DNA from: Mycteria americana
Taxonomy: Eukaryota; Chordata; Aves; Ciconiiformes; Ciconiidae
DNA length: 64,000 bases
NCBI RefSeq assembly: GCF_035582795.1
Contig: NC_134365.1
Location: 39,536,135 to 39,600,134, forward strand
Reading direction: 5' to 3'
How positions within the stretch are numbered: the stretch's first letter is position 1; every line of letters begins with the position of its first letter. This document shows, one piece after another, positions 24,601-36,100 of this stretch. The translations under genes and the position numbers were made by a program. The notes beneath the pieces are model-generated. The model made no database searches. It saw nothing but the letters and a program-made list of their open reading frames with translations, and had not been told where the DNA came from.

Positions 24601-27600
24601 CTCCAGTCTTCACCCACTCTGATTCCTGGAAGGGAGCAGCCCTGTGATGGCACAATTTGTTGGGAGATGGACAGTGTGGCGGTGCAGGGCTGTGGTCCAT
24701 CTGCAGCCTTCCCATTGACTGAAAGACAATGCTAGGAGAAGAAACAAAGACAAGAAGTCGGAGACAAAAAGTTGACTTAAAACAAGAGAGCACAAGTGGA
24801 AGCAGCACTGAATGGAGAGACAGAAAAAGACAAAGGTCAGACTACTGGGAAGCTAATGCCAGAAAATAAAAGATGCTTATGTTTTGGTTCTTAGCTTCAT
24901 CCTCTTTACTCTTTCTATGTGGCTTTTCCATAATCTTTTTCATGTTATCTTTCCTACCCTATATTGTCTTCCTTTCCTGCCTCTTAGGTATTTACTGCCT
25001 GTTTTTCAGTGTGTTTTCTGTTTACAGAAGTAGATCATTAGCCTTTACAAACTGAATTTAAACTCTACTTGAAAATACTCATTCTGATTCCAAATACTGA
25101 CAAAAACTTTGCACATTGCATGACTGGGGAGATATAATATGACTGTACTGTATGCAACATTCAAAAAACACTTTTAAAGTTTAACCTCACAGCAATAGTC
25201 TTTTTCTTCTTTACTCTAATTTCTCTTCTGTAACTTATTGTCTCTCTGGCCCAGTGAGTCATGAATTCCTGTTTCCAGATTCAGCAGCTTGTAGTTTGTT
25301 GCACACCTTCAGAGGCTGAAGGTTGAAGGTATTGACCTTTCCCAAATTAGTGCTTTTGCCATTAGGTTATTGTACGGAAGGGGACTCTGTGATGACAGTA
25401 ACTCTTTTTCTCAGAAGGATATACAGACAACATCTCCAAAAGATGTTCTTGAGCTGGCCAGCTCGTGCAGGGTGAAATCTCCGGGGCATTCCAGTCGCCC
25501 ATGGTTTCTGTCTGTCTGCTTTCACACCACTTTGCAGCACACTTTTCCAAGCACTGGAATGAGCATTGGCACCTATCTTTTCTGCCACATGTGATTTCCT
25601 TTTATGAGCTAGGTACTTATTAGACCTAGCCCGAAATGTTTAACGTTACCCATTTCACACACAACTAAACCTGTTTATAGGGAGTTACCTGTAGTTAACA
25701 ACCTCCGCCTTTCTGCAAATTAAAATTAAAATCACAGCTAAGCAAATAATTTGTTCTATAATTTAAAGCCTGGATCCTAACCACAGGTGGAACTGTGTGT
25801 GAGTGGTCCTTTTAAAATCAGTGGGATTAATTTTACTAATAAAGTAGCACACATACAGAAGTGTTCCCTTGGGCCTCCTTTTTCTTTTTCTCTATTTGTA
25901 GAACAACTGCAGGAATTCTCCTTTGTTTACTTAATTTTCCAAATTATATAATTATTTTATGTTGCAATTTTCTAAAATGATTGTGAACTGTTTGTGTGCT
26001 AATGTGCACATTTATTCCTTTGGAAGGAGATTACAAATAATGGTAGTGAATTAAAGCCTCTGTTTCATTTTCACATCATGTATTTGCTATTTTTCTTCTC
26101 CCCCTCTTCACATCTGAATACACACATCCGCCAAGCATTCATGCAGCAGTCTAAATGAGAGGCTGGGCAGCTTAGGGTACTTCCACGCCAAAGGACCAAT
26201 AGTAAGATACTGAAGGGGGCATTGGGGAGATCACTCTTGACTTTCTCTCCCCAATATAAATATATGCCTGCACACCCCTTCTTGTTACTCAAATATCAGT
26301 CTGACCATGCCCACTTAAAATACTTTTTACACTCCTGAGATAAATGGGGAAGGGTAAGGAGGCTCATTACTGAAGAAAAAGTACTGTGTACGTTGCACAT
26401 ACAATCCTTAGGAAGCACGGCCAGGGGCTCCTCTTATCATGTGCATTCAACAGATGTAGTCTGTGTTTCCCAGTCTAAGTCCATGTAGGGCTTACACCCT
26501 GTGAAATGGGGAGCTGAAGAACTCTCCACACCTGTCTGATACCTTCAGTTTCCTCTTTGAGCAGAGCTCAGTTTAATTCAGACATCAGGTTGGTTCTTTT
26601 CTTGTTGCCCTAACAAACCTTGATTATATTTTAATGAGAAAGTTCTTTCCCAGCATGTAGCCTTAAATTTGCTTTTCAGCAGGTGGCTCATGGTTTAACT
26701 CAAAAGTCACCGTGTAAATCCCAACAGTAGATTATACTAGTTAATAACATAACACTCAGGCCCTGGGACTTAATGTTAATGATTCATTTTCCTTTTATTA
26801 TTAATAAATTCTGCCCAGAGAAAGCCTGGGTGAGGAAAAGAACTTGGTCAGAGTTCTTTCTGGATTCTGATTTCCTCAGACCCATTATCTTTTAATTATG
26901 TCTCACTTTTGTACTTTTGTAGAGCAGTGATTTTAATGATTTTAATGAGCTTTATCACAAGTGAGCAAGATACGTAATTTCTCAATTTCAGTGCACCCTG
27001 TGAGATACTGGGCTCCCTGACTCAGGGGAGCTGAAACCTCTCAGCACCTGACAGAATTAAATCCCAGCTTCTATGAAATGCTGCTGTGGAGAGTAACTGA
27101 CTCCCATAAACCCTTTAAAGTTAAGTCTCTTTCAGTTTCACATGTGGAATTGGACAAGCAAAGGTTACCAGGGTTTCAACAGCTGGGACTAACCCTGGTG
27201 TGTGAACAGCTGGTTTTGAAACTGAGTAGCCCACACAATGCGTGCAAGAAAGATCACACCGAGTTTCTGTATTGATTTTCAAGGTGGTTAGAAAAGGAAA
27301 CTGAATTCAGAGAATGATACAAGGTTTAACAACTTTGTGGTTTCTCTCTGAAACAGTTTGGTAGAAATCCTATCATCTGCACACTAAACCTGCAGTAACA
27401 GTTATTTTATAGGACTTTTTTAGGAAAGACTAACATTCAAGTGACATGAGAGCCAGTAGTTTTAAATGATGTCTTTGTAATTATCACATCTCCCTTGTTT
27501 GCGTAGCTGGGGGAATGGAGGGGCTCCACAGACAGGGTGGGAAGGGTCCACAGAAGAAAGCGGCCAATGACACATATATCATTTCCTTCTTTTCTTGTTC

Positions 27601-29000
27601 CAGAGGTTCACTTTTTTTCTGAGTACATAAAGAAGGGTGTGCCAGCAGTTGAAAAGAATCAGCCACCATTAGGTTTTTTTCTCTGAGATTAGTTTTATAT
27701 TAATGCTACTCCACTGACTCCATCAGGATTGCTTCTGCTATATGAGAGAGGAAAACAGGAACCTTTCTCCTCCCATTACACATGCTGGGAGTTTACACAA
27801 AGGAATAAGTCTAATGTTCTAATGAATATTAACGCTCTAAGAATCCAGAAATGATATAGAACATATATAATACAGAGACTTAGAAACATTGGCATGGTCT
27901 GGTGAAAAGGAAAAGCATTTTCCTTAATATGCAATTTGCCAGCACTAAAATACAAATATATTGTGAGATAATCTCCTGCAAAATAGCTGTAATAGCGTAA
28001 GAATAAAAAATTACTCGTATGCTTGCAGATGCGTAGGATCTCAGAGTACCTCTTCAGGGTGTACTCACTGATCACTGAAACATCCTTTGTTGTGTCTTAA
28101 CACTGTAACAGAAGTGGTGACTTATGTGTTCTTAAACAGCAGAAAGAGCAAACCCTTGAACATAGAATAAAGTTTAGCCTCAACAGAACACACATTGGAA
28201 TAAAGGCCAACAAACATCTGAACCTGGCAAGCCAGTTTAGCTTCATATACTCTCACATCAGTATGAATATGTACTAGCAAACTGATCTGTGGCAGTGATT
28301 CTCTGCACTCTTGCTCTGAATACATAACCTCATTTTTTATAATTGTATTGAAATACAATTTATCCTAAGCTACAGGTGATGCTTTGCTGGGAAATTTTTT
28401 TTCTGGGGAGGGTAGAGAGAGAGTGGAGTTACAAACCTTACATGTGTACCACACAGTGAATTGCGTGTTTGAGAGCTAGTCGAGCCCTGACCTGTATGAT
28501 TTCCATCTGCAATGCTAGCATTTGTAGGTTGCTGTATTTTGAAGCACCTACACTGTTCACAGCATGATCTGCTGAAAGACCACACTGTAGTGTACACAGT
28601 CCTGCTCATGCCTACATTATCCACAACACATTAATGAGAACCTGGTGCTGATTGTGTTCAGGCCATCCTGAGGCAACCACTTACTGGGCTTAAGGGTTTA
28701 CTTTTAAAATACAGATTACTAGCTGAGACAACAGGCTTGGACCTATGTTTAATTGATGGTGAGACACATCTTAAGTGTTTTAATGTCTCCAGCTCAGCAT
28801 CTGAGGCCTGCTTCACAAAAACAATGGGAAAATCATGTATTTTTTAATGGCTTAGGTCCTAGAACATTTTAAAAGATGTTGAGAGTGAGTATAGATTCTC
28901 CTTCTTATGCAAATTCTGCTTAGTATGAGACGATGATTAAAAGGCGGCAGAAAATGACATTTTTACTTTCTTTGTTCTAGGCTTGTCTTACCTCTTCTTT
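18665..29000. other. Upstream intergenic DNA with no supported gene
   Basis: Mostly AT-rich sequence with short random open frames on both strands and A- or T-runs (for example 19840-19854 and 23441-23457). No exon, conserved protein similarity, RNA gene or clear mobile element was recognised. Confidence 0.6.
23441..23457. repeat. A17 homopolymer
   Basis: Seventeen A residues following AAAATT. There is no recognisable retrocopy body upstream and no flanking duplication. Confidence 0.85.
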
Positions 29001-29113
29001 TCATAGAATCACAGAATCATTTAGGTTGTAAAAGACCCTTAGATCACCAAATCCAACCATTAACCTAACACTACCAAGTCCACCACTAAACCATGTCCCT
29101 AAGTGCCACGTCT
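29001..29113 (-). mobile_element. CR1 LINE fragment (3' end)
   Basis: Plus-strand TCATAGAATCACAGAATCAT is the reverse complement of the short tandem tail (ATGATTCTRTGATTCTATGA) that ends CR1 elements. It is followed by the avian CR1 3' region, with recognisable blocks TTTAGGTTGTAAAAGACC, ATCCAACCATTAACCTAAC and CCACTAAACCATGTCCC. Only about 110 bp remain, the usual 5' truncation for CR1. The inner edge near 29113 is approximate, where similarity to the remembered consensus stops. Confidence 0.88.
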
Positions 29114-32100
29114 TCCATCCCCATCATATGTTTGAGGAGCCTTGTATTTGCTGTATCTAGCAGTCGTTTCTCTACAGCCAAAATAGTTTGCTGTGCCCGG
29201 TGAGAACAGTCAGAGCATAGCAAGGTGCTGAGCACTCGCTGCACCCGTCACTGTGGGAGCCCCCAAAGTCATCACTGCAGCTTTGGACACGCATGGCTTC
29301 TCAGGAATTCCCTGGTGTCTGACCACATAAGCGTTTGCTAATACCACAATGGCAGAGATGCTGTGTGACTGACCAGCCAGCCTCTCTCACCCTACAACTA
29401 CGTACCAAAGCCCCATATAATTAAATCCTAACCAGCATCCACTTTGGAAAGGTAAGAGGACTCGCATGGGAGATTTCACAGTGATGTGAAGGAGGTACAG
29501 TGCTCTAACAGGACAACTAGATATGAATTGGGTCCCAAGGCAGCCTGGCAAAACAGACCTCAGCAACCCCTCACAGTTTGCTTGGAATTAATATCTGTCT
29601 TGGTCACAAGGGCCGTGAACAAATGGCTCAAGAAACACAGCATGCTCTGTATCTCTCCTCACTGTACTAGCATATTATCTTCAATAATGCATTTTAATGT
29701 ACTATGTGGGCAGGAATACTTTTAGACAAGGATTTACAGATAACATTTTTTATTCTAGACTATTCTGGTTCTGTTGTTTTTTTTTTTTCCCAAATGAATT
29801 TTAATTTTCTCATTCAATGGTTGTGATTTAACCACTTTATTTTTACCAAATAGTTGCTAATTTTTGTTCTAGAACACTTCGTACAGTTTATCACAGGAGG
29901 ATGACACCTGTAACAGCCCAACCTAAGCCTCTTCAAGACAGCTGCAGCAAGCAGCCTTCTGGTCCCACCTGCAGCTCCAACTGCTGACCTCTTCACCTCC
30001 TTCCTTAGGTGGGCACTGTGGTGCTGAACTGGTACTGCCCGTGTTCCACTGAGCTGGCACTTTCCAGTCTGCAGGCCTGTTTGGGTACCCATCTGGAAAA
30101 AAAAGTTTTCAGAGATTTCTCTTAAAAACAAGTGCTTTGATGACACTGCCTTACAAGCCCCTTGCAAGTAGTCTGACACTCATGAACACTCAGTAGATTT
30201 GTTTGCAAGAAAGGAAAGACTAATCTTCTGTCATTACAGGTTAGTTCACACTTTTGGGTAATAAAAGCTGAGGGAGCAGGAAAAAGGATCAAGAAAGCCC
30301 TGATTCATTTTGCTCTCTACTTTCTGAGCACCGTACACTTTCTCCTGTCAGGTGCCTGAAACATATTTCTGTCCTGGGAACTGAAGTCTGTTGATCTCAT
30401 CTTGCATAGTACTGGTCTGGAAAGTGCTGATATGTTCAGTTGGCCTGTATCAGAAAGAAGAAAGTTTTGTGGCCACTCAACGGGACATAGTTCAGGTTTC
30501 TGAATGTAACACTTGGCATGAAAAGAATTAATCTTTGCTTTGTCTTTGAGTATTTAGGCTTTGCTTTCTTCTTTTCTTTGTAGATCTGCGACTCTGATTT
30601 TGAAGAAGGCTGTTAAAGGCGTTGCTATTTGCAGCCAAGGTATTTTACAATTATATTAGCATGTTCCTCCTCTTTTGTCAACCTAAATCCTGCATGAAAG
30701 AGGTTTTTAAATTGAAGTTTCTTGTATTGCATTCAGAAGGAATCAAGATGGGCTTGCCCTCATCTTGAGTTCCACTTCAGACTCCATCAGGTACTATCCT
30801 TGACAGCAGCTGCCAGGATGGATTGCAGATGGAGAAAGAGACGGAGAGAGAGAAAGAGAGGCATCTAGGCAGGCCCAAGCCCACTCTGAGGTTTAAAGAC
30901 TAATGCTGAAAGCTTACAATGCACACAGTTTTAGAAAGGGAATAGCTGGACAAATACCAATGTAATGTGTTTCCACTGACTTAACTAAAAGATTGTTTAT
31001 GATGTGATAGACTAACTCCATTTTTCACATAGTTTTTCATAGTGGTCCAGGACTGAACAAACTGTGGAAGGCATATTGTGAATGGTATACCTGACTGGAA
31101 AGGGGTTGAAACAGGACACTTAATGGGCTTTCTCTTGTCTTGATGTTTAGGTGTAACTAACCCCAGAACATGCATGAAGCCATCTGTGACTTTCACAGTC
31201 AGATGACACATAATTTAAGATGAAGTAAGAACTACTGCAAGCCCTGCAAAATGATAATTGGTATCAACTTCACTTTTCTTATCTAGCTTGAATGTGAACA
31301 AGCTTCTTGCCCCTTCCCCTCCTTAGTCTAACTAGAAAAGTATCTTTTTCTTGACCATTCCTTAAACATTTATGGTATCTCACAAAGAACACTAATATTA
31401 TCACAGTGTTTGTTACTCTGATGCTTTTGATGTGCATGTGCTGCTTGTGAAAATGATGGGAAAATACTGAGAGTAACCACAAAACAGCATTTATACACCT
31501 GTCGGCCAAGGGGAAGGGACATTGGGAATGCCTGTGGACATCTGGGAGGATGCTGAGGAAGACAAAGCCTTCTTTCTGCTACAGTGAAGGGAAAAGATTA
31601 GGTGGGTGTGGGCGGGAGAAGGTATGATTGTTTTCTCTGCAGAACAGGAGGGGTTAGGGAAATTGTTTATTTCTTTGTACCAGTACAGGAAATGTCTTTG
31701 TTTATGCATGTATCTGTGGCACTGGAAGAGGCAAAGTCTTGCTCTCTGGCAGCAGGGACGGATTTTTTAATTTTTTTTTGCTTAGGCATAGGAAAAGGGG
31801 AGATTTATTTTTCTGTCTTTTTCTGTGAAAGGGGATGAAGGGCGATCTGTCTGCCTATCTACCAGCTGTTTCAAAAAGGAAAATATGCATGGTCTGTACA
31901 GACTTCAAAAAGGGTTGAGCGTAGGTAGGAGAGTTCATTTCAACACTGTCCCAAGCTGAGCAAATGTTCAGATATCTATTTTTGGCTGTAGTGACGTTCA
32001 AACTGACAAACCAGGAATTCAAGGCATTGTACTCCACAAAGCACGTTGTACAGTTTGGAAAACAAGGCAAATACACACACACCACCACCCCCCCCCCGTT

Positions 32101-32249
32101 TCCCTCATTCTAGCTTGAAGCCCTTATGACTGCAGGGCAATCCCAAAAGCTCTTTTCCCTCGCTGCTATTTTTTAAGTTTTCGTCCCATTACACGTTTCA
32201 GGTTATTTATCCTTCCTCCCACGGTGTCATCTTTGTCCTTACAGTTTGA
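29114..32249. other. Intergenic DNA between the CR1 fragment and the DYRK2 CpG island
   Basis: No gene is supported. The stretch includes a purine-rich tract (about 30830-30861, GAGAAAGAGACGGAGAG-like) and a CA/CCA run ending in ten C (32073-32097). Distal promoter or enhancer elements for DYRK2 may lie here, but none can be identified from sequence alone. Confidence 0.5.
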
Positions 32250-32464
32250 CACAAGTGACCCCCGCTGCCTGAGGAGTTGGTGATCCCCCGACTTCTCTCC
32301 CCCCCTTCCCCCGACTCCCACACACTCCGATTTCCCCGCCGGCATCGCCCCCCTCCCCGCCGCACACACCGGCACTGTCGGGGCGAGGGGCCGGGCGGGC
32401 TACCAGCCCCTGCCCGGCACAGGCTGGGGGCGACGGGGAGAGGCGCTGGCTGCCTGCCGGCGGC

Positions 32465-32473
32465 CAAGATGGC
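32465..32473 (+). promoter_or_regulatory. YY1-like site (CAAGATGGC)
   Basis: CAAGATGGC matches the core of the YY1 element often found just downstream of transcription starts in CpG-island promoters. The 3' part of the full consensus (GGC) is not conserved (TGT instead). It hints at a start near 32440-32465, but the spacing is inference. Confidence 0.4.
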
Positions 32474-32642
32474 TGTGACCCGGGGGGTGACCAACGGCCG
32501 GGCGGGCACGCGCGCCCCACCCCGCGCCCAGGGGCCCGGCGCGAGGCGGCCGTTGGGAGGGCGGGGGGGCCGGAGCGCGCTCCCCACCCCGCGCTGAGGG
32601 AACGTGCGGGTGCAGGGGGGAGCGGCGGGCCGCGCCGCCGCC

Positions 32643-32721
32643 GCGGAGCGGAGCGGAGCGGAGAGGAGCGGTAGGGGAGGGGAGGGAAGGGGGCGGCAGG
32701 GAGGGACGGAGGGAGGGGAGG
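32643..32721. repeat. GCGGA pentamer repeat and adjoining G-run block
   Basis: GCGGA/GGAGC units repeat at 32643-32670 and lead into a purine tract with many runs of three to five G (32670-32721). Such spacing is compatible with G-quadruplex formation on the plus strand or its RNA. It lies upstream of the DYRK2 start and may be promoter or 5' UTR depending on the start site. Confidence 0.65.
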
Positions 32722-32867
32722 CGGCCGACGGGGCGGGGACTGCCCCTCCAGTGCGCTGTTTGTCCCTGTTCCGCCGCGCGAGGAGGAGGGCCCTGTCCGG
32801 CCGCCTTCTGCTGCCCCCTCCTCCGTGTGAGGGGACCGGGGCGACCGGGGCGGGGGCGGGGGAGGTG

Positions 32868-33014
32868 ATGAGCTTGGGCCGGGGGCTGCGGCGGCGGCGC
32901 GGCTGCTGCTGCTGCTGCGGCGGCAGGCGACGGCGGGCCGTTGGAGGGTCTGTCCGGCCGGCCCGGGGCCAGGGGGATGCAGCGGAGGACGTGTCTGGGT
33001 CTGGGTGTAGCTGA
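32868..33014 (+). other. Upstream ORF 1 in the DYRK2 leader (48 codons)
   Basis: ATG at 32868 has G at -3 and A at +4, a favourable initiation context, and is followed by 48 codons to a TGA at 33012-33014, about 100 bp before the DYRK2 start. The peptide is Arg-rich and contains five Cys in a row, encoded by the CTG tract read as TGC. It is an upstream ORF only if transcription starts before 32868 and no intron removes it. No homology is recognised. Confidence 0.4.
32889..32926 (+). repeat. Mixed CGG/CTG triplet tract in the DYRK2 leader
   Basis: The order is three CGG, a CG, one CGG, five CTG, two CGG, then CAG. It lies about 190-220 bp upstream of the DYRK2 initiation codon, in the presumed 5' UTR. 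Confidence 0.85.
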
Positions 33015-33117
33015 TCGGAGAAGAGAGGCAGCCGCCGACCGGAGAGGCCGAGGAGCAGCGGAGGAGAGCCACCCTGACATGCCTTTTCCTCTCCCTCCTC
33101 TCCAGCGGCCATGTTAA
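32977..33117 (+). other. Upstream ORF 2, overlapping the DYRK2 start codon (46 codons)
   Basis: ATG at 32977 (G at -3, C at +4) opens a frame of 46 codons that ends with TAA at 33115-33117, so it runs over the DYRK2 ATG (33111-33113) in another frame. A second in-frame ATG lies at 33079. Ribosomes starting here could not simply reinitiate at the long-isoform start. The pyrimidine-rich run ending CTCTCCAG at 33105 could instead be a splice acceptor, which would remove this frame from the mRNA. Confidence 0.45.
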
Positions 33118-33165
33118 CCAGAAAACCCTCAGCTAGCGCCGCCGCTAGTGCTGCCTACCCAGCCG
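33111..33165 (+). CDS. DYRK2: DYRK2 coding exon 1 (start codon to first donor)
   Basis: This exon encodes [18 protein letters not shown] plus the first base of a Gly codon, and is followed by the donor GTAAGG at 33166. The MLTRKPS start is the conserved N-terminus of the long DYRK2 isoform. The ATG has G at -3 (GCC ATG T). Upstream ATGs in other frames precede it. The exon ends in phase 1, matching exon 2. Confidence 0.92.
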
Positions 33166-36100
33166 GTAAGGAGAGGGCCGCCGCGATCGCCACCGCGCCG
33201 GGCTGCGGGCTCCCCGCGCCGCCCCTGCCGGGCTGGGCCGGGCCGCGCCGGGCCGGGCCGTGCGGCGCGGGGAGGGGGGGAGGCTTGGCCGCCCCGCGGC
33301 TGCCCCCGCAGCTGCCGCCGCAGCGGGGCCGTGTGTGTCGGAACAATGATCCACCCTCCCCCCGGCAACCGAGCCCGGGGGGCCGGCGGGGGGCTGCGTG
33401 TTCGGCTCCGGCGTGCTGTTGTTGTGCGGGGTGGCGAGGTCGCCTCAGGGAAGGGGAAAAAAAAAAAAAGAGAAATCACTTAGAAAAACGACCCAGGAAA
33501 AACTGGGAATCGCTGCGTTTGCCGGAGCGGCCGCGTTTGACAGGGGGCAGCCGGTGCTCGTCTCCTCTTCCCGCTGCAGACTTGTGAACTCCTGGCGGGT
33601 CCCCGGCGGCGCCGGGATTTCGCCGGGCCAGACGACTCGGGGGGGTCGGGCGGCCGTCCAGCCCCGAGGCGTGTGCGGGGCAGAGCCGGCTTGTTCTCCC
33701 GGTTAGGCGCCTGCCGGTGGCGGGTTAATCTCGGATGAAGGGTTTAGCCGGGCGAGCGTGGCCCGCCCGCGCTATTAGCCGGATCGGTGTGTGTGTGTGC
33801 GCCGCGGCGATGATTAGCTTTTAATGGCTTCTGCCTGAAGCAAGACGGGCGGCGGTGCCGGCGAAGCGCCGGGGCCGCCGCCGCCCCGACGGCCGCGCTG
33901 CCTGAGGGGCCGCCGCTGCCCTCCGTGCTCACCCCTCTGCTCTCCGCAGGCAGGGCAGGGGACAGCGGCCGCCCGCTGCAGTCTTCCCCGGGCACCGGAG
34001 CCGGGGTCTCCCGGGCAGGAGCTGGGACCGGCCCGCCGTCGCCCCTCGCATTGCCGCCGCTCAGGGCCAGCAACGCCTCCCACACGGTGAGCCCGGGTAC
34101 GGGGCGGGGGGCCGGGATGGGATGGGGGGGCGTCCGGCCCCGGGGGCTTGACAGCGCCGCCGCCGCTTTCCTTTCGCCGGGTGTCCCCCGCGGCGGGACC
34201 GAGCCCCCACGGGCACCCCGGGGCGGGAGAGGGCAGGGGCCCCGCCGCCGCGGGCGCCCCGTCCCGCCCAACGAGGTGGTTGGTGCTTAAGCAAAGTGCA
34301 TTTAATTTCTGCAGACTCGAATGAAATGTGCATGTTTGTTGTGAGGCTGGGACTCTGTGACTGCACTGAGAAGCAGCGTTCTCCCCCGCCCCCCCCCCCC
34401 CCCCCCAGCCCCCCTTCAGTCTGGTTTTGTGTCTCATTTTCAGTGACAAATTCGATCTTCCACACTCGCACAGAGGAGCCGTTCTGGTAAATGCGTTTTT
34501 TGAGATGACATTATTTTGGCAATGAGGTTAGTCACTGTGATTAAAGGGTCACATGAACTGTGGTGAAAAATGAAGGCTGTTTTCCCCTTATATGTCTGAT
34601 TAGCTCGGGCTGATAGCTGTCTTCCCTAGAAATAGCTATCACCGTACACAGGGACAATGATTGGATGAATCCGACTTTATTGCTGCAGTAGTTTACCTAA
34701 AGAAATAAGCACTGATGGCATGAAAAGGATGTTATTTTCCGGTTCTGTGATATCTCACATTATCTCCCACTACTAGTTAATCTACTAGGAATGAAACTTC
34801 CCAAGTACGCCACTATATATGGATGAGAGAGGGTATCTCTGTCCTGAAGGCATGACAGAGTAGAGAGAGGGGTCTATATGCTGTCATGTTAACACTAAAT
34901 ATCTGAAATTTTTCTTGCATACATTTCCTTTTAAATTATGAAAGATTTCATACTGACCCTGAAAGGCATTGATGGCATACTTTTCTTAGAATTAATGAGT
35001 TCTTCATGGATGCTCACATACTATCTTTGTAAACATATGGCAGAGCTTTAAATGGTAATGTGATTATGAGCTAGTGGAAGGTGAAACTATGCATTTAGAT
35101 ATTAGTGTTTCAGTGACTTTCTATGTAGCTTCCAGGGTAAAAGCATTTTCTTCAAATCCATTTATAGAAAGAATTGGCTTATATTAAAAAAAATCAGTAT
35201 ATGTAGGATGTTCTCAAAAGGAATGATGAATATTCTGCAAATTCAAGGTGGAGCTGCATACTTGAGATCAACATCATTGTATATTTATGTAGCTAGAGTA
35301 TATATCTGAATTGTTCATTAGTATCAAAGGCGATTTTTTCACATTCATATACTAGTTAAGTGCTGGTTGATTTTTAGAGTTGGGGCAGCAGCTTGATTTT
35401 TTAATAAAAACAAAAAAGAAGGAACATAGTACAAACAGCCTGGAACACCCATCATGAAACTGCACATACTGATGGGCCTACAAATAACAGGGGCCCACAT
35501 GTAACAGAGCCCAGGCTTAATTTAGGATTTGTGAAAGTGCAGTGGTCCAGCTATATATCTGGGACTACTTACTAATTTTGGAAGTACAGAACTCTGGTAT
35601 TTTTATACATAGATTTATATGTGTGCATGTGTATTATCTATAGTGTCTGTGCATATATACATACATATATAAAGATGAAGTCTTTATGAAAGCATGCAAG
35701 GGGTGTTCAAGCGTTACATTTCTTTATTTCTAGTATTTTTATACGTATATCACTGTGCATGTGTTTGTGTATGTATATATCTATACACATAGAGATGAAG
35801 TACTTATGGAAGCACATAGGGATCATCAAGCATTATATTAGTCTTTCATGTCCCTCTACATTCTGACTGTTGCAAACTCTGCCTTTCCTTTGTGATACAG
35901 AGCCTACTCTACAGTATTTATTTAGCCTTGGGTACTATTACAGTAAATACGTCAGACTGCCTGTCTGAATTTTGTAGGTGGTTATTTTGTGGTTGGCTAA
36001 CAACTTTTTGCGGTAAGGATCAGATGTGACATCAGAATGCTGGATTTTAACCTAAAAAAAAAAAAAAAGCCTATATCTGTTATGTGATCTTTCTATAAAC

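Larger units (their letters stand above)
32250..34290. promoter_or_regulatory. DYRK2: CpG island with the DYRK2 promoter region and 5' leader
   Basis: Base composition changes abruptly from AT-rich to very GC-rich with dense CpG near 32250 and back again near 34290. The block spans the presumed promoter and 5' leader, coding exon 1, intron 1 and exon 2. No TATA box is evident; GC boxes such as GGGGCGGGG (about 32728) and GGGGCGGGGGCGGGGG (about 32847) are frequent. This is the usual architecture of a broadly expressed vertebrate kinase gene. The transcription start was not determined, and antisense transcription from the same island is possible. Confidence 0.85.

Noticed and set aside
24873..25055. 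Hydrophobic 60-codon frame resembling a membrane protein
   Set aside because: A T-rich strand gives Phe/Leu/Ser codons automatically. It is short, with no conserved motif.
32207..33112. 301-codon minus-strand open frame (and two overlapping ones of 277 and 226 codons) across the CpG island
   Set aside because: Three frames open together in extremely GC-rich DNA is a composition effect. The translations are Pro/Ser/Arg/Ala low complexity, and the block is the leader region of DYRK2.
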